This document shows positions 15,101 to 29,342 of a stretch of 64,000 nucleotides of DNA, one piece after another. A program made the position numbers and the translations under genes. The number at the start of each line of letters is the position of its first letter. The first letter of the stretch is position 1. Location: assembly GCF_051020955.1 (NCBI RefSeq), contig NC_135019.1, positions 24,603,375 to 24,667,374 on the forward strand, in the 5' to 3' direction. The notes below the pieces were generated by a model. That model was not told where the DNA came from. It did not search any database and was given only the letters and a program-made list of their open reading frames with translations. This DNA is from Megalopta genalis. Its lineage: Eukaryota; Arthropoda; Insecta; Hymenoptera; Halictidae.

Positions 15101-16573
15101 AACAACAAACAACGAAGAGCAAACAACAAACAACGAAGAGCAAACAACAAACAACGAAGAACAAACAACAAACAACGAAGAACAAACAACAAACAACGAA
15201 GAACAAACAACAAACAACGAAGAGCAAACAACAAACAACGAAGAGCAAACACAAACAACGAAGAACAAACAACAAACAACGAAGAACAAACAACAAACAA
15301 CGAAGAACAAACAACAAACAACGAAGAACAAACAACAAACAACGAAGAACAAACAACAAACAACGAAGAACAAACAACAAACAACGAAGAACAAACAACA
15401 AACAACAAGCAACGAAGAACAAACAACAAACAACGAAGAACAAACAACAAACAACGAAGAACAAACAACAAACAACAAACAACGAAGAACAAACAATAAA
15501 CAACGAAGAACAAACAACAAACAACAAACAACGAAGAACAAACAACAAACAACGAAGAACAAACAACAAACAACGAAGAACAAACAACAAACAACGAAGA
15601 ACAAACAACAAACAACAAACAACGAAGAACAAACAACAAACAACGAAGAACAAACAACAAACAACGAAGAACAAACAACAAACAACGAAGAACAAACAAC
15701 AAACAACGAAGAACAAACAACAAACAACGAAGAACAAACAACAAACAACGAAGAACAAACAACAAACAACGAAGAACAAACAACAAACAACGAAGAACAA
15801 ACAACAAACAACGAAGAACAAACAACAAACAACGAAGAACAAACAACAAACAACGTAGAACAAACAACAAACAACGTAGAACAAACAACAAACAACGAAG
15901 AACAAACAACAAACAACGAAGAACAAACAACAAACAACGAAGAACAAACAACAAACAACGAAGTACAAACAACAAACAACGAAGAACAAACAACAAACAA
16001 CGAAGAACAAACAACAAACAACGAAGAACAAACAACAAACAACGAAGAACGAACAACAAACAACGAAGAACGAACAACAAACAACGAAGAACGAACAACA
16101 AACAACGAAGAACGAACAACAAACAACGAAGAACGAACAACAAACAACGAAGAACGAACAACAAACAACGAAGAACGAACAACAAACAACGAAGAACAAA
16201 CAACAAACAACGAAGAACAAACAACAAACAACGAAGAACAAACAACAAACAACGAAGAACAAACAACAAACAACGAAGAACAAACAACAAACAACGAAGA
16301 ACAAACAACAAACAACGAAGAACAAACAACAAACAACGAAGAACAAACAACAAACAACGAAGAACAAACAACAAACAACGAAGAACAAACAACAAACAAC
16401 GAAGAACAAACAACAAACAACGAAGAACAAACAACAAACAACGAAGAACAAACAACAAACAACGAAGAACAAACAACAAACAACGAAGAACAAACAACAA
16501 ACAACGAAGAACAAACAACAAACAACGAAGAACAAAAAACAAACAACGAAGATCAAACAACAAACAACGAAGA
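15101..16573. repeat. Kilobase HOR unit 1, alpha type
   Basis: Order of landmarks: GAGCAAAC units; a phase break GAGCAAACACAAAC near 15243; ACAAGCAAC near 15406; two CGTAG units near 15855 and 15876; GTAC near 15963; seven ZYX words near 16045-16190; a long ZXX array; then AACAAAAAAC and GATC at 16551 and 16572. The left boundary is approximate. Confidence 0.88.
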
Positions 16574-18254
16574 TCAAACAACAAACAACGAAGAACAAAC
16601 AACAAACAACGAAGAACAAACAACAAACAACGAAGAACAAACAACAAACAACAAACAACAAACAACAAACAACAAACAACAAACAACAAACAACAAACAA
16701 CAAACAACAAACAACAAACAACAAACAACAAACAACAAACAACAAACAACAAACAACAAACAACAAACAACAAACAACAAACAACAAACAACAAACAACA
16801 AACAACTAACAACAAACAACAAACAACAAACAACAAACAACAAACAACAAACAACAAACAACAAACAACAAACAACAAACAACAAACAACAAACAACAAA
16901 CAACAAACAACAAACAACAAACAACAAACAACAAACAACAAACAACAAACAACAAACAACAAACAACAAACAACAAACAACAAACAACAAACAACAAACA
17001 ACAAACAACAAACAACAAACAACAAACAACAAACAACAAACAACAAACAACAAACAACAAACAACAAACAACAAACAACAAACAACAAACAACAAACAAC
17101 AAACAACAAACAACAAACAACAAACAACAAACAACAAACAACAAACAACAAACAACAAACAACAAACAACAAACAACAAACAACAAACAACAAACAACAA
17201 ACAACAAACAACAAACAACAAACAACAAACAACAAACAACAAACAACAAACAACGAAGAACAAACAACAAACAACAAACCACGAAGAGCAAACAACAAAC
17301 AACAAACAACGAAGAACAAACAACAAACAACAAACAACGAAGAACAAACAACAAACAACAAAGAACGAAGAACAAACAACAAACAACGAACAACGAAGAA
17401 CAAACAACAAACAACGAACAACAAACAACGAAGAACAAACAACAAACAACAAACAACGAAGAACAAACAACAAACAACCAAGAACAAACAACAAACAACA
17501 AACAACAAACAACGAAGAACAAACAACAAACAACAAACAACGAAGAAAAAAACAACAAACAACAAACAACGAAGAACAAACAACAAACAACAAACAACGA
17601 AGAACAAACAACAAACAACAAACAACAAACAACGAAGAACAAACAACAAACAACAAACAACGAACAACAAACAACGAAGAACAAACAACAAACAACAAAC
17701 AACGAAGAACAAACAACAAACAACGAAGAACAAACAACAAACAACGAAGAACAAACAACAAACAACGAAGAACAAACAACAAACAACGAAGAACAAACAA
17801 CAAACAACGAAGAACAAACAACAAACAACGAAGAACAAACAACAAACAACGAAGAACAAACAACAAACAACGAAGAACAAACAACAAACAACGAAGAACA
17901 AACAACAAACAACGAAGAACAAACAACAAACAACGAAGAACAAACAACAAACAACGAAGAACAAACAACAAACAACGAAGAACAAACAACAAACAACGAA
18001 GAACAAACAACAAACAACGAAGAACAAACAACAAACAACGAAGAACAAACAACAAACAACGAAGAACAAACAACAAACAACGAAGAACAAACAACAAACA
18101 ACGAAGAACAAACAACAAACAACGAAGAACAAACAACAAACAACGAAGAACAAACAACAAACAACGAAGAACAAACAACAAACAACGAAGAACAAACAAC
18201 AAACAACGAAGAACAAACAACAAACAACGAAGAACAAAAAACAAACAACGAAGA
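16574..18254. repeat. Kilobase HOR unit 2, beta type with X block
   Basis: A pure X block of 88 units (16636-17251, one CTAAC variant near 16806) occupies the place of the GGAC/ATG header. The beta core follows to about 17700: AAAGAACGAAG, ACCAAGAAC, and a GAAGAAAAAAAC poly-A break. A ZXX array of roughly 25 words then ends in AACAAAAAAC and GATC at 18253. Distance from the previous GATC is 1,681 bp. Confidence 0.9.
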
Positions 18255-20003
18255 TCAAACAACAAACAACGAAGAACAAACAACAAACAACGAAGAACAA
18301 ACAACAAACAACGAAGAACAAACAACAAACAACGAAGAACAAACAACAAACAACGAAGGACAAACAACAAACAACGATGAACAAACAACAAACAACGATG
18401 AACAAACAACAAACAACAAACAACGAAGAACAAACAACAAACATCGAAGAACAAACAACAAACAACGAAGAGCAAACAACAAACAACGAAGAGCAAACAC
18501 AAACAACGAAGAACAAACAACAAACAACGAAGAACAAACAACAAACAACGAAGAACAAACAACAAACAACGAAGAACAAACAACAAACAACGAAGAACAA
18601 ACAACAAACAACGAAGAACAAACAACAAACAACGAAGAACAAACAACAAACAACGAAGAACAAACAACAAACAACAAGCAACGAAGAACAAACAACAAAC
18701 AACGAAGAACGAACAACAAACAACGAAGAACGAACAACAAACAACGAAGAACGAACAACAAACAACGAAGAACGAACAACAAACAACGAAGAACAAACAA
18801 CAAACAACGAAGAACGAACAACAAACAACGAAGAACGAACAACAAACAACGAAGAACGAACAACAAACAACGAAGAACAAACAACAAACAACGAAGAACA
18901 AACAACAAACAACGAAGAACAAACAACAAACAACGAAGAACAAACAACAAACAACAAACAACGAAGAACAAACAACAAACAACGAAGAACAAACAACAAA
19001 CAACGAAGAACAAACAACAAACAACGAAGAACAAACAACAAACAACAAACAACGAAGAACAAACAACAAACAACGAAGAACAAACAACAAACAACGAAGA
19101 ACAAACAACAAACAACGAAGAACAAACAACAAACAACGAAGAACAAACAACAAACAACGAAGAACAAACAACAAACAACGAAGAACAAACAACAAACAAC
19201 GAAGAACAAACAACAAACAACGAAGAACAAACAACAAACAACGAAGAACAAACAACAAACAACGTAGAACAAACAACAAACAACGTAGAACAAACAACAA
19301 ACAACGAAGAACAAACAACAAACAACGAAGAACAAACAACAAACAACGAAGAACAAACAACAAACAACGAAGTACAAACAACAAACAACGAAGAACAAAC
19401 AACAAACAACGAAGAACAAACAACAAACAACGAAGAACAAACAACAAACAACGAAGAACGAACAACAAACAACGAAGAACGAACAACAAACAACGAAGAA
19501 CGAACAACAAACAACGAAGAACGAACAACAAACAACGAAGAACAAACAACAAACAACGAAGAACAAACAACAAACAACGAAGAACAAACAACAAACAACG
19601 AAGAACAAACAACAAACAACGAAGAACAAACAACAAACAACGAAGAACAAACAACAAACAACGAAGAACAAACAACAAACAACGAAGAACAAACAACAAA
19701 CAACGAAGAACAAACAACAAACAACGAAGAACAAACAACAAACAACGAAGAACAAACAACAAACAACGAAGAACAAACAACAAACAACGAAGAACAAACA
19801 ACAAACAACGAAGAACAAACAACAAACAACGAAGAACAAACAACAAACAACGAAGAACAAACAACAAACAACGAAGAACAAACAACAAACAACGAAGAAC
19901 AAACAACAAACAACGAAGAACAAACAACAAACAACGAAGAACAAACAACAAACAACGAAGAACAAACAACAAACAACGAAGAACAAAAAACAAACAACGA
20001 AGA
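18255..20003. repeat. Kilobase HOR unit 3, alpha type
   Basis: Header GGAC plus GATGAAC (ATG at 18377 and 18398), CATCGAAG, GAGC units, the GAGCAAACACAAAC phase break near 18489, ACAAGCAAC, a set of ZYX words, paired CGTAG near 19264-19285, GTAC, four ZYX words, a long ZXX array, AACAAAAAAC and GATC at 20002. Unit length is 1,749 bp. Confidence 0.92.
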
Positions 20004-21368
20004 TCAAACAACAAACAACGAAGAACAAACAACAAACAACGAAGAACAAACAACAAACAACGAAGAACAAACAACAAACAACGAAGAACAAACAACAAAC
20101 AACGAAGGACAAACAACAAACAACGATGAACAAACAACAAACAACGATGAACAAACAACAAACAACGAAGAACAAACAACAAACATCGAAGAGCAAACAA
20201 CAAACAACGAAGAGCAAACACAAACAACGAAGAACAAACAACAAACAACGAAGAACAAACAACAAACAACGAAGAACAAACAACAAACAACGAAGAACAA
20301 ACAACAAACAACGAAGAACAAACAACAAACAACGAAGAACAAACAACAAACAACGAAGAACAAACAACAAACAACGAAGAACAAACAACAAACAACGAAG
20401 AACAAACAACAAACAACAAGCAACGAAGAACAAACAACAAACAACGAAGAACAAACAACAAACAACGAAGAACAAACAACAAACAACAAACAACGAAGAA
20501 CAAACAACAAACAACGAAGAACAAACAACAAACAACAAACAACGAAGAACAAACAACAAACAACGAAGAACAAACAACAAACAACGAAGAACAAACAACA
20601 AACAACAAACAACGAAGAACAAACAACAAACAACCAAGAACAAACAACAAACAACAAACAACAAACAACGAAGAACAAACAACAAACAACAAACAACGAA
20701 GAAAAAAACAACAAACAACAAACAACGAAGAACAAACAACAAACAACAAACAACGAAGAACAAACAACAAACAACAAACAACAAACAACGAAGAACAAAC
20801 AACAAACAACAAACAACGAACAACAAACAACGAAGAACAAACAACAAACAACAAACAACGAAGAACAAACAACAAACAACGAAGAACAAACAACAAACAA
20901 CGAAGAACAAACAACAAACAACGAAGAACAAACAACAAACAACGAAGAACAAACAACAAACAACGAAGAACAAACAACAAACAACGAAGAACAAACAACA
21001 AACAACGAAGAACAAACAACAAACAACGAAGAACAAACAACAAACAACGAAGAACAAACAACAAACAACGAAGAACAAACAACAAACAACGAAGAACAAA
21101 CAACAAACAACGAAGAACAAACAACAAACAACGAAGAACAAACAACAAACAACGAAGAACAAACAACAAACAACGAAGAACAAACAACAAACAACGAAGA
21201 ACAAACAACAAACAACGAAGAACAAACAACAAACAACGAAGAACAAACAACAAACAACGAAGAACAAACAACAAACAACGAAGAACAAACAACAAACAAC
21301 GAAGAACAAACAACAAACAACGAAGAACAAACAACAAACAACGAAGAACAAAAAACAAACAACGAAGA
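20004..21368. repeat. Kilobase HOR unit 4, beta type
   Basis: The header (ATG at 20126 and 20147), GAGC phase break and ACAAGCAAC are as in the alpha units. The middle is the beta core: ACCAAGAAC near 20634 and GAAGAAAAAAAC near 20700, with no CGTAG or ZYX. It ends in ZXX, AACAAAAAAC and GATC at 21367. Length is 1,365 bp. Confidence 0.92.
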
Positions 21369-22928
21369 TCAAACAACAAACAACGAAGAACAAACAACAA
21401 ACAACGAAGAACAAACAACAAACAACGAAGAACAAACAACAAACAACGAAGAACAAACAACAAACAACGAAGGACAAACAACAAACAACGATGAACAAAC
21501 AACAAACAACGATGAACAAACAACAAACAACGAAGAACAAACAACAAACATCGAAGAACAAACAACAAACAACGAAGAGCAAACAACAAACAACGAAGAG
21601 CAAACACAAACAACGAAGAACAAACAACAAACAACGAAGAACAAACAACAAACAACGAAGAACAAACAACAAACAACGAAGAACAAACAACAAACAACGA
21701 AGAACAAACAACAAACAACGAAGAACAAACAACAAACAACGAAGAACAAACAACAAACAACGAAGAACAAACAACAAACAACAAGCAACGAAGAACAAAC
21801 AACAAACAACGAAGAACAAACAACAAACAACGAAGAACAAACAACAAACAACAAACAACGAAGAACAAACAACAAACAACGAAGAACAAACAACAAACAA
21901 CAAACAACGAAGAACAAACAACAAACAACGAAGAACAAACAACAAACAACGAAGAACAAACAACAAACAACAAACAACGAAGAACAAACAACAAACAACG
22001 AAGAACAAACAACAAACAACGAAGAACAAACAACAAACAACGAAGAACAAACAACAAACAACGAAGAACAAACAACAAACAACGAAGAACAAACAACAAA
22101 CAACGAAGAACAAACAACAAACAACGAAGAACAAACAACAAACAACGAAGAACAAACAACAAACAACGAAGAACAAACAACAAACAACGTAGAACAAACA
22201 ACAAACAACGTAGAACAAACAACAAACAACGAAGAACAAACAACAAACAACGAAGAACAAACAACAAACAACGAAGAACAAACAACAAACAACGAAGTAC
22301 AAACAACAAACAACGAAGAACAAACAACAAACAACGAAGAACAAACAACAAACAACGAAGAACAAACAACAAACAACGAAGAACGAACAACAAACAACGA
22401 AGAACGAACAACAAACAACGAAGAACGAACAACAAACAACGAAGAACGAACAACAAACAACGAAGAACAAACAACAAACAACGAAGAACAAACAACAAAC
22501 AACGAAGAACAAACAACAAACAACGAAGAACAAACAACAAACAACGAAGAACAAACAACAAACAACGAAGAACAAACAACAAACAACGAAGAACAAACAA
22601 CAAACAACGAAGAACAAACAACAAACAACGAAGAACAAACAACAAACAACGAAGAACAAACAACAAACAACGAAGAACAAACAACAAACAACGAAGAACA
22701 AACAACAAACAACGAAGAACAAACAACAAACAACGAAGAACAAACAACAAACAACGAAGAACAAACAACAAACAACGAAGAACAAACAACAAACAACGAA
22801 GAACAAACAACAAACAACGAAGAACAAACAACAAACAACGAAGAACAAACAACAAACAACGAAGAACAAACAACAAACAACGAAGAACAAACAACAAACA
22901 ACGAAGAACAAAAAACAAACAACGAAGA
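21369..22928. repeat. Kilobase HOR unit 5, alpha type
   Basis: Header ATGs at 21491 and 21512, phase break near 21600, ACAAGCAAC, paired CGTAG near 22189-22211, GTAC, four ZYX words, a ZXX array, AACAAAAAAC and GATC at 22927. Length is 1,560 bp. It closely matches unit 3 apart from the missing first ZYX cluster. Confidence 0.92.
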
Positions 22929-24237
22929 TCAAACAACAAACAACGAAGAACAAACAACAAACAACGAAGAACAAACAACAAACAACGAAGAACAAACAAC
23001 AAACAACAAACAACAAACAACAAACAACAAACAACAAACAACAAACAACAAACAACAAACAACAAACAACAAACAACAAACAACAAACAACAAACAACAA
23101 ACAACAAACAACAAACAACAAACAACAAACAACAAACAACAAACAACAAACAACAAACAACAAACAACAAACAACAAACAACAAACAACAAACAACAAAC
23201 AACAAACAACAAACAACAAACAACAAACAACAAACAACAAACAACAAACAACAAACAACAAACAACAAACAACAAACAACAAACAACAAACAACAAACAA
23301 CAAACAACAAACAACAAACAACAAACAACAAACAACAAACAACAAACAACAAACAACAAACAACAAACAACAAACAACAAACAACAAACAACAAACAACA
23401 AACAACAAACTACAAACAACAAACAACAAACAACAAACAACAAACAACAAACAACAAACAACAAACAACAAACAACAAACAACAAACAACAAACAACAAA
23501 CAACAAACAACAAACAACAAACAACAAACAACAATCAACAAACAACAAACAACAAACAACAAACAACAAACAACAAACAACAAACAACAAACAACAAACA
23601 ACAAACAACAAACAACAAACAACAAACAACAAACAACAAACAACAAACAACAAACAACGAAGAACAAACAACAAACAACAAACAACGAAGAGCAAACAAC
23701 AAACAACAAACAACGAAGAACAAACAACAAACAACAAACAACGAAGAACAAACAACAAACAACAAAGAACGAAGAACAAACAACAAACAACGAACAACGA
23801 AGAACAAACAACAAACAACGAACAACAAACAACGAAGAACAAACAACAAACAACAAACAACGAAGAACAAACAACAAACAACCAAGAACAAACAACAAAC
23901 AACAAACAACGAAGAACAAACAACAAACAACAAACAACGAAGAAAAAAACAACAAACAACAAACAACGAAGAACAAACAACAAACAACAAACAACGAAGA
24001 ACAAACAACAAACAACAAACAACAAACAACGAAGAACAAACAACAAACAACAAACAACGAAGAACAAACAACGAACAACAAACAACGAAGAACAAACAAC
24101 AAACAACAAACAACGAAGAACAAACAACGAACAACGAAGAACAAACAACAAACAACGAAGAACAAACATCAAACAACGAAGAACAAACAACAAACAACGA
24201 AGAACAAACAACAAACAACGAAGAACAAACAACAAAC
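22929..24237. repeat. Kilobase HOR unit 6, beta type with X block, then breakdown
   Basis: An X block of 95 units (22991-23655; CTAC near 23410, CAATCAAC near 23533) precedes a beta core with GAGCAAAC, AAAGAACGAAG, ACCAAGAAC and GAAGAAAAAAAC (23685-23950). This repeats the X-plus-beta arrangement of unit 2. The unit runs into ZXX words and then into a Y block, without a terminal GATC. Confidence 0.88.
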
Positions 24238-25077
24238 AACGAACAACGAACAACGAACAACGAACAACGAACAACGAACAACGAACAACGAACAACGAAC
24301 AACGAACAACGAACAACGAACAACGAACAACGAACAACGAACAACGAACAACGAACAACGAACAACGAACAACGAACAACGAACAACGAACAACGAACAA
24401 CGAACAACGAACAACGAACAACGAACAACGAACAACGAACAACGAACAACGAACAACGAACAACGAACAACGAACAACGAACAACGAACAACGAACAACG
24501 AACAACGAACAACGAACAACGAACAACGAACAACGAACAACGAACAACGAACAACGAACAACGAACAACGAACAACGAACAACGAACAACGAACAACGAA
24601 CAACGAACAACGAACAACGAACAACGAACAACGAACAACGAACAACGAACAACGAACAACGAACAACGAACAACGAACAACGAACAACGAACAACGAACA
24701 ACGAACAACGAACAACGAACAACGAACAACGAACAACGAACAACGAACAACGAACAACGAACAACGAACAACGAACAACGAACAACGAACAACGAACAAC
24801 GAACAACGAACAACGAACAACGAACAACGAACAACGAACAACGAACAACGAACAACGAACAACGAACAACGAACAACGAACAACGAACAACGAACAACGA
24901 ACAACGAACAACGAACAACGAACAACGAACAACGAACAACGAACAACGAACAACGAACAACGAACAACGAACAACGAACAACGAACAACGAACAACGAAC
25001 AACGAACAACGAACAACGAACAACGAACAACGAACAACGAACAACGAACAACGAACAACGAACAACGAACAACGAAC
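24238..25077. repeat. Y block, 120 copies
   Basis: 840 bp of AACGAAC with no interruption seen. It begins after ZXX words and ends at an X unit. Confidence 0.95.
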
Positions 25078-25763
25078 AACAAACAACGAACAACGAAGAA
25101 CAAACAACAAACAACGAACAACGAAGAACAAACAACGAACAACGAAGAACAAACATCAAACAACGAAGAACAAACAACGAACAACGAAGAACAAACAACG
25201 AACAACGAAGAACAAACAACGAACAACGAAGAACAAACAACGAACAACGAAGAACAAACAACGAACAACGAAGAACAAACAACGAACAACGAAGAACAAA
25301 CAACGAACAACGAAGAACAAACAACGAAGAACAAACAACGAACAACGAAGAACGAACAACGAACAACGAACAACGAACAACGAAGAACAAACAACGAACA
25401 ACGAACAACGAACAACGAACAACGAACAACGAACAACGAACAACAAACAACGAAGAACAAACAACAAACAACAAACAACGAAGAACAAACAACAAACAAC
25501 GAACAACGAAGAACAAACAACGAACAACGAAGAACAAACATCGAACAACGAAGAACAAACAACGAACAACGAAGAACAAACAACGAACAACGAAGAACAA
25601 ACAACGAACAACGAAGAACAAACAACGAACAACGAAGAACAAACAACGAAGAACAAACAACGAACAACGAAGAACGAACAACGAACAACGAAGAACGAAC
25701 AACAAACAACAAACAACGAAGAACAAACAACGAACAACAAACAACAAACAACAAACAACGAAC
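25078..25763. repeat. ZXY (21-bp) word array with CATC variants
   Basis: Runs of the word Z-X-Y lie at about 25165-25320 and 25510-25660, with CATCAAAC/CATCGAAC near 25154 and 25540. Shorter Y runs and ZY words separate them. ZXY is otherwise seen mainly near 36.6 and 41.9 kb. Confidence 0.9.
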
Positions 25764-28054
25764 AACAAACAACAAACAACAAACAACAAACAACAAACAA
25801 CAAACAACAAACAACAAACAACAAACAACAAACAACAAACAACAAACAACAAACAACAAACAACAAACAACAAACAACAAACAACAAACAACAAACAACA
25901 AACAACAAACAACAAACAACAAACAACAAACAACAAACAACAAACAACAAACAACAAACAACAAACAACAAACAACAAACAACAAACAACAAACAACAAA
26001 CAACAAACAACAAACAACAAACAACAAACAACAAACAACAAACAACAAACAACAAACAACAAACAACAAACAACAAACAACAAACAACAAACAACAAACA
26101 ACAAACAACAAACAACAAACAACAAACAACAAACAACAAACAACAAACAACAAACAACAAACAACAAACAACAAACAACAAACAACAAACAACAAACAAC
26201 AAACAACAAACAACAAACAACAAACAACAAACAACAAACAACAAACAACAAACAACAAACAACAAACAACAAACAACAAACAACAAACAACAAACAACAA
26301 ACAACAAACAACAAACAACAAACAACAAACAACAAACAACAAACAACAAACAACAAACAACAAACAACAAACAACAAACAACAAACAACAAACAACAAAC
26401 AACAAACAACAAACAACAAACAACAAACAACAAACAACAAACAACAAACAACAAACAACAAACAACAAACAACAAACAACAAACAACAAACAACAAACAA
26501 CAAACAACAAACAACAAACAACAAACAACAAACAACAAACAACAAACAACAAACAACAAACAACAAACAACAAACAACAAACAACAAACAACAAACAACA
26601 AACAACAAACAACAAACAACAAACAACAAACAACAAACAACAAACAACAAACAACAAACAACAAACAACAAACAACAAACAACAAACAACAAACAACAAA
26701 CAACAAACAACAAACAACAAACAACAAACAACAAACAACAAACAACAAACAACAAACAACAAACAACAAACAACAAACAACAAACAACAAACAACAAACA
26801 ACAAACAACAAACAACAAACAACAAACAACAAACAACAAACAACAAACAACAAACACAACAAACAACAAACAACAAACAACAAACAACAAACAACAAACA
26901 ACAAACAACAAACAACAAACAACAAACAACGAACAACGAACAACGAACAACGAACAACGAACAACAAACAACAAACAACAAACAACAAACAACAAACAAC
27001 AAACAACAAACAACAAACAACAAACAACAAACAACAAACAACAAACAACAAACAACAAACAACAAACTACAAACAACAAACAACAAACAACAAACAACAA
27101 ACTACAAACAACAAACAACAAACAACAAACAACAAACAACAAACAACAAACAACAAACAACAAACAACAAACAACAAACAACAAACAACAAACAACAAAC
27201 AACAAACAACAAACAACAAACAACAAACAACAAACAACAAACAACAAACAACAAACAACAAACAACAAACAACAAACAACAAACAACAAACAACAAACAA
27301 CAAACAACAAACAACAAACAACAAACAACAAACAACAAACAACAAACAACAAACAACAAACAACAAACAACAAACAACAAACAACAAACAACAAACAACA
27401 AACAACAAACAACAAACAACAAACAACAAACAACGAAGAACAAACAACAAACAACGAAGAACAAACAACAAACAACGAAGAACAAACAACAAACAACAAA
27501 CAACAAACAACAAACAACAAACAACAAACAACAAACAACAAACAACAAACAACGAAGAACAAACAACAAACAACGAAGAACAAACAACAAACAACGAAGA
27601 ACAAACAACAAACAACAAACAACAAACAACAAACAACAAACAACAAACAACAAACAACAAACAACAAACAACAAACAACAAACAACAAACAACAAACAAC
27701 AAACAACAAACAACAAACAACAAACAACAAACAACAAACAACAAACAACAAACAACAAACAACAAACAACAAACAACAAACAACAAACAACAAACAACAA
27801 ACAACAAACAACAAACAACAAACAACAAACAACAAACAACAAACAACAAACAACAAACAACAAACAACAAACAACAAACAACAAACAACAAACAACAAAC
27901 AACAAACAACAAACAACAAACAACAAACAACAAACAACAAACAACAAACAACAAACAACAAACAACAAACAACAAACAACAAACAACAAACAACAAACAA
28001 CAAACAACAAACAACAAACAACAAACAACAAACAACAAACAACAAACAACAAAC
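25764..28054. repeat. Large X block with small Y and ZXX islands
   Basis: Mostly pure X. Islands are five Y units at 26928-26962 and two triplets of ZXX at about 27432-27494 and 27552-27610. A 2-bp phase shift (AAACACAAC) lies near 26855. CTAC variants lie near 27067 and 27102. Confidence 0.93.
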
Positions 28055-29174
28055 AACGAACAACGAACAACGAACAACGAACAACGAACAACGAACAACG
28101 AACAACGAACAACAAACAACGAACAACGAACAACGAACAACGAACAACGAACAACGAACAACGAACAACGAACAACGAACAACGAACAACGAACAACGAA
28201 GAACGAACAACGAAGAACGAACAACGAAGAACGAACAACGAACAACGAAGAACGAACAACGAAGAACGAACAACGAAGAACGAACAACGAAGAACGAACA
28301 ACGAACAACGAACAACGAACAACGAAGAACGAAGAACGAACAACGAACAACGAACAACGAACAACGAACAACGAACAACGAACAACGAACAACGAACAAC
28401 GAACAACGAACAACGAACAACGAACAACGAACAACGAACAACGAACAACGAACAACGAACAACGAACAACGAACAACGAACAACGAACAACGAACAACGA
28501 ACAACGAACAACGAACAACGAACAACGAACAACGAACAACGAACAACGAACAACGAACAACGAACAACGAACAACGAACAACGAACAACGAACAACGAAC
28601 AACGAACAACGAACAACGAACAACGAACAACGAACAACGAACAACGAACAACGAACAACGAACAACGAACAACGAACAACGAACAACGAACAACGAACAA
28701 CGAACAACGAACAACGAACAACGAACAACGAACAACGAACAACGAACAGCGAACAACGAACAACGAACAACGAACAACGAACAACGAACAACGAACAACG
28801 AACAACGAACAACGAACAACGAACAGCGAACAGCGAACAACGAACAACGAACAACGAACAACGAACAACGAACAACGAACAACGAACAACGAAGAACGAA
28901 GAACGAACAACGAACAACGAACAACGAACAACGAACAACGAACAACGAACAACGAACAACGAACAACGAACAACGAACAACGAACAACGAACAACGAACA
29001 ACGAACAACGAACAACGAACAACGAACAACGAACAACGAACAACGAACAACGAACAACGAACAACGAACAACGAACAACGAACAACGAACAACGAACAAC
29101 GAACAACGAACAACGAACAACGAACAACGAACAACGAACAACGAACAACGAACAACGAACAACGAACAACGAAC
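28055..29174. repeat. Y zone of 160 heptamers with ZY words
   Basis: 1,120 bp remain in phase. ZY and ZYY words cluster at about 28198-28335, one ZZ pair lies near 28894, and AGCGAAC variants occur near 28749 and 28825-28838. The remainder is pure Y. Confidence 0.93.
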
Positions 29175-29342
29175 AACAAACAACGAAGAACAAACAACAA
29201 ACAACAAACAACAAACAACAAACAACGAAGAACAAACAACAAACAACAAACAACGAAGAACAAACAACAAACAACGAAGAACAAACAACAAACAACGAAG
29301 AACAAACAACAAACAACGAAGAACAAACAACAAACAACGAAG
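29175..29342. repeat. Short ZXX/ZXXX linker
   Basis: A handful of mixed words ends in about four regular ZXX words before the X block. Confidence 0.88.
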
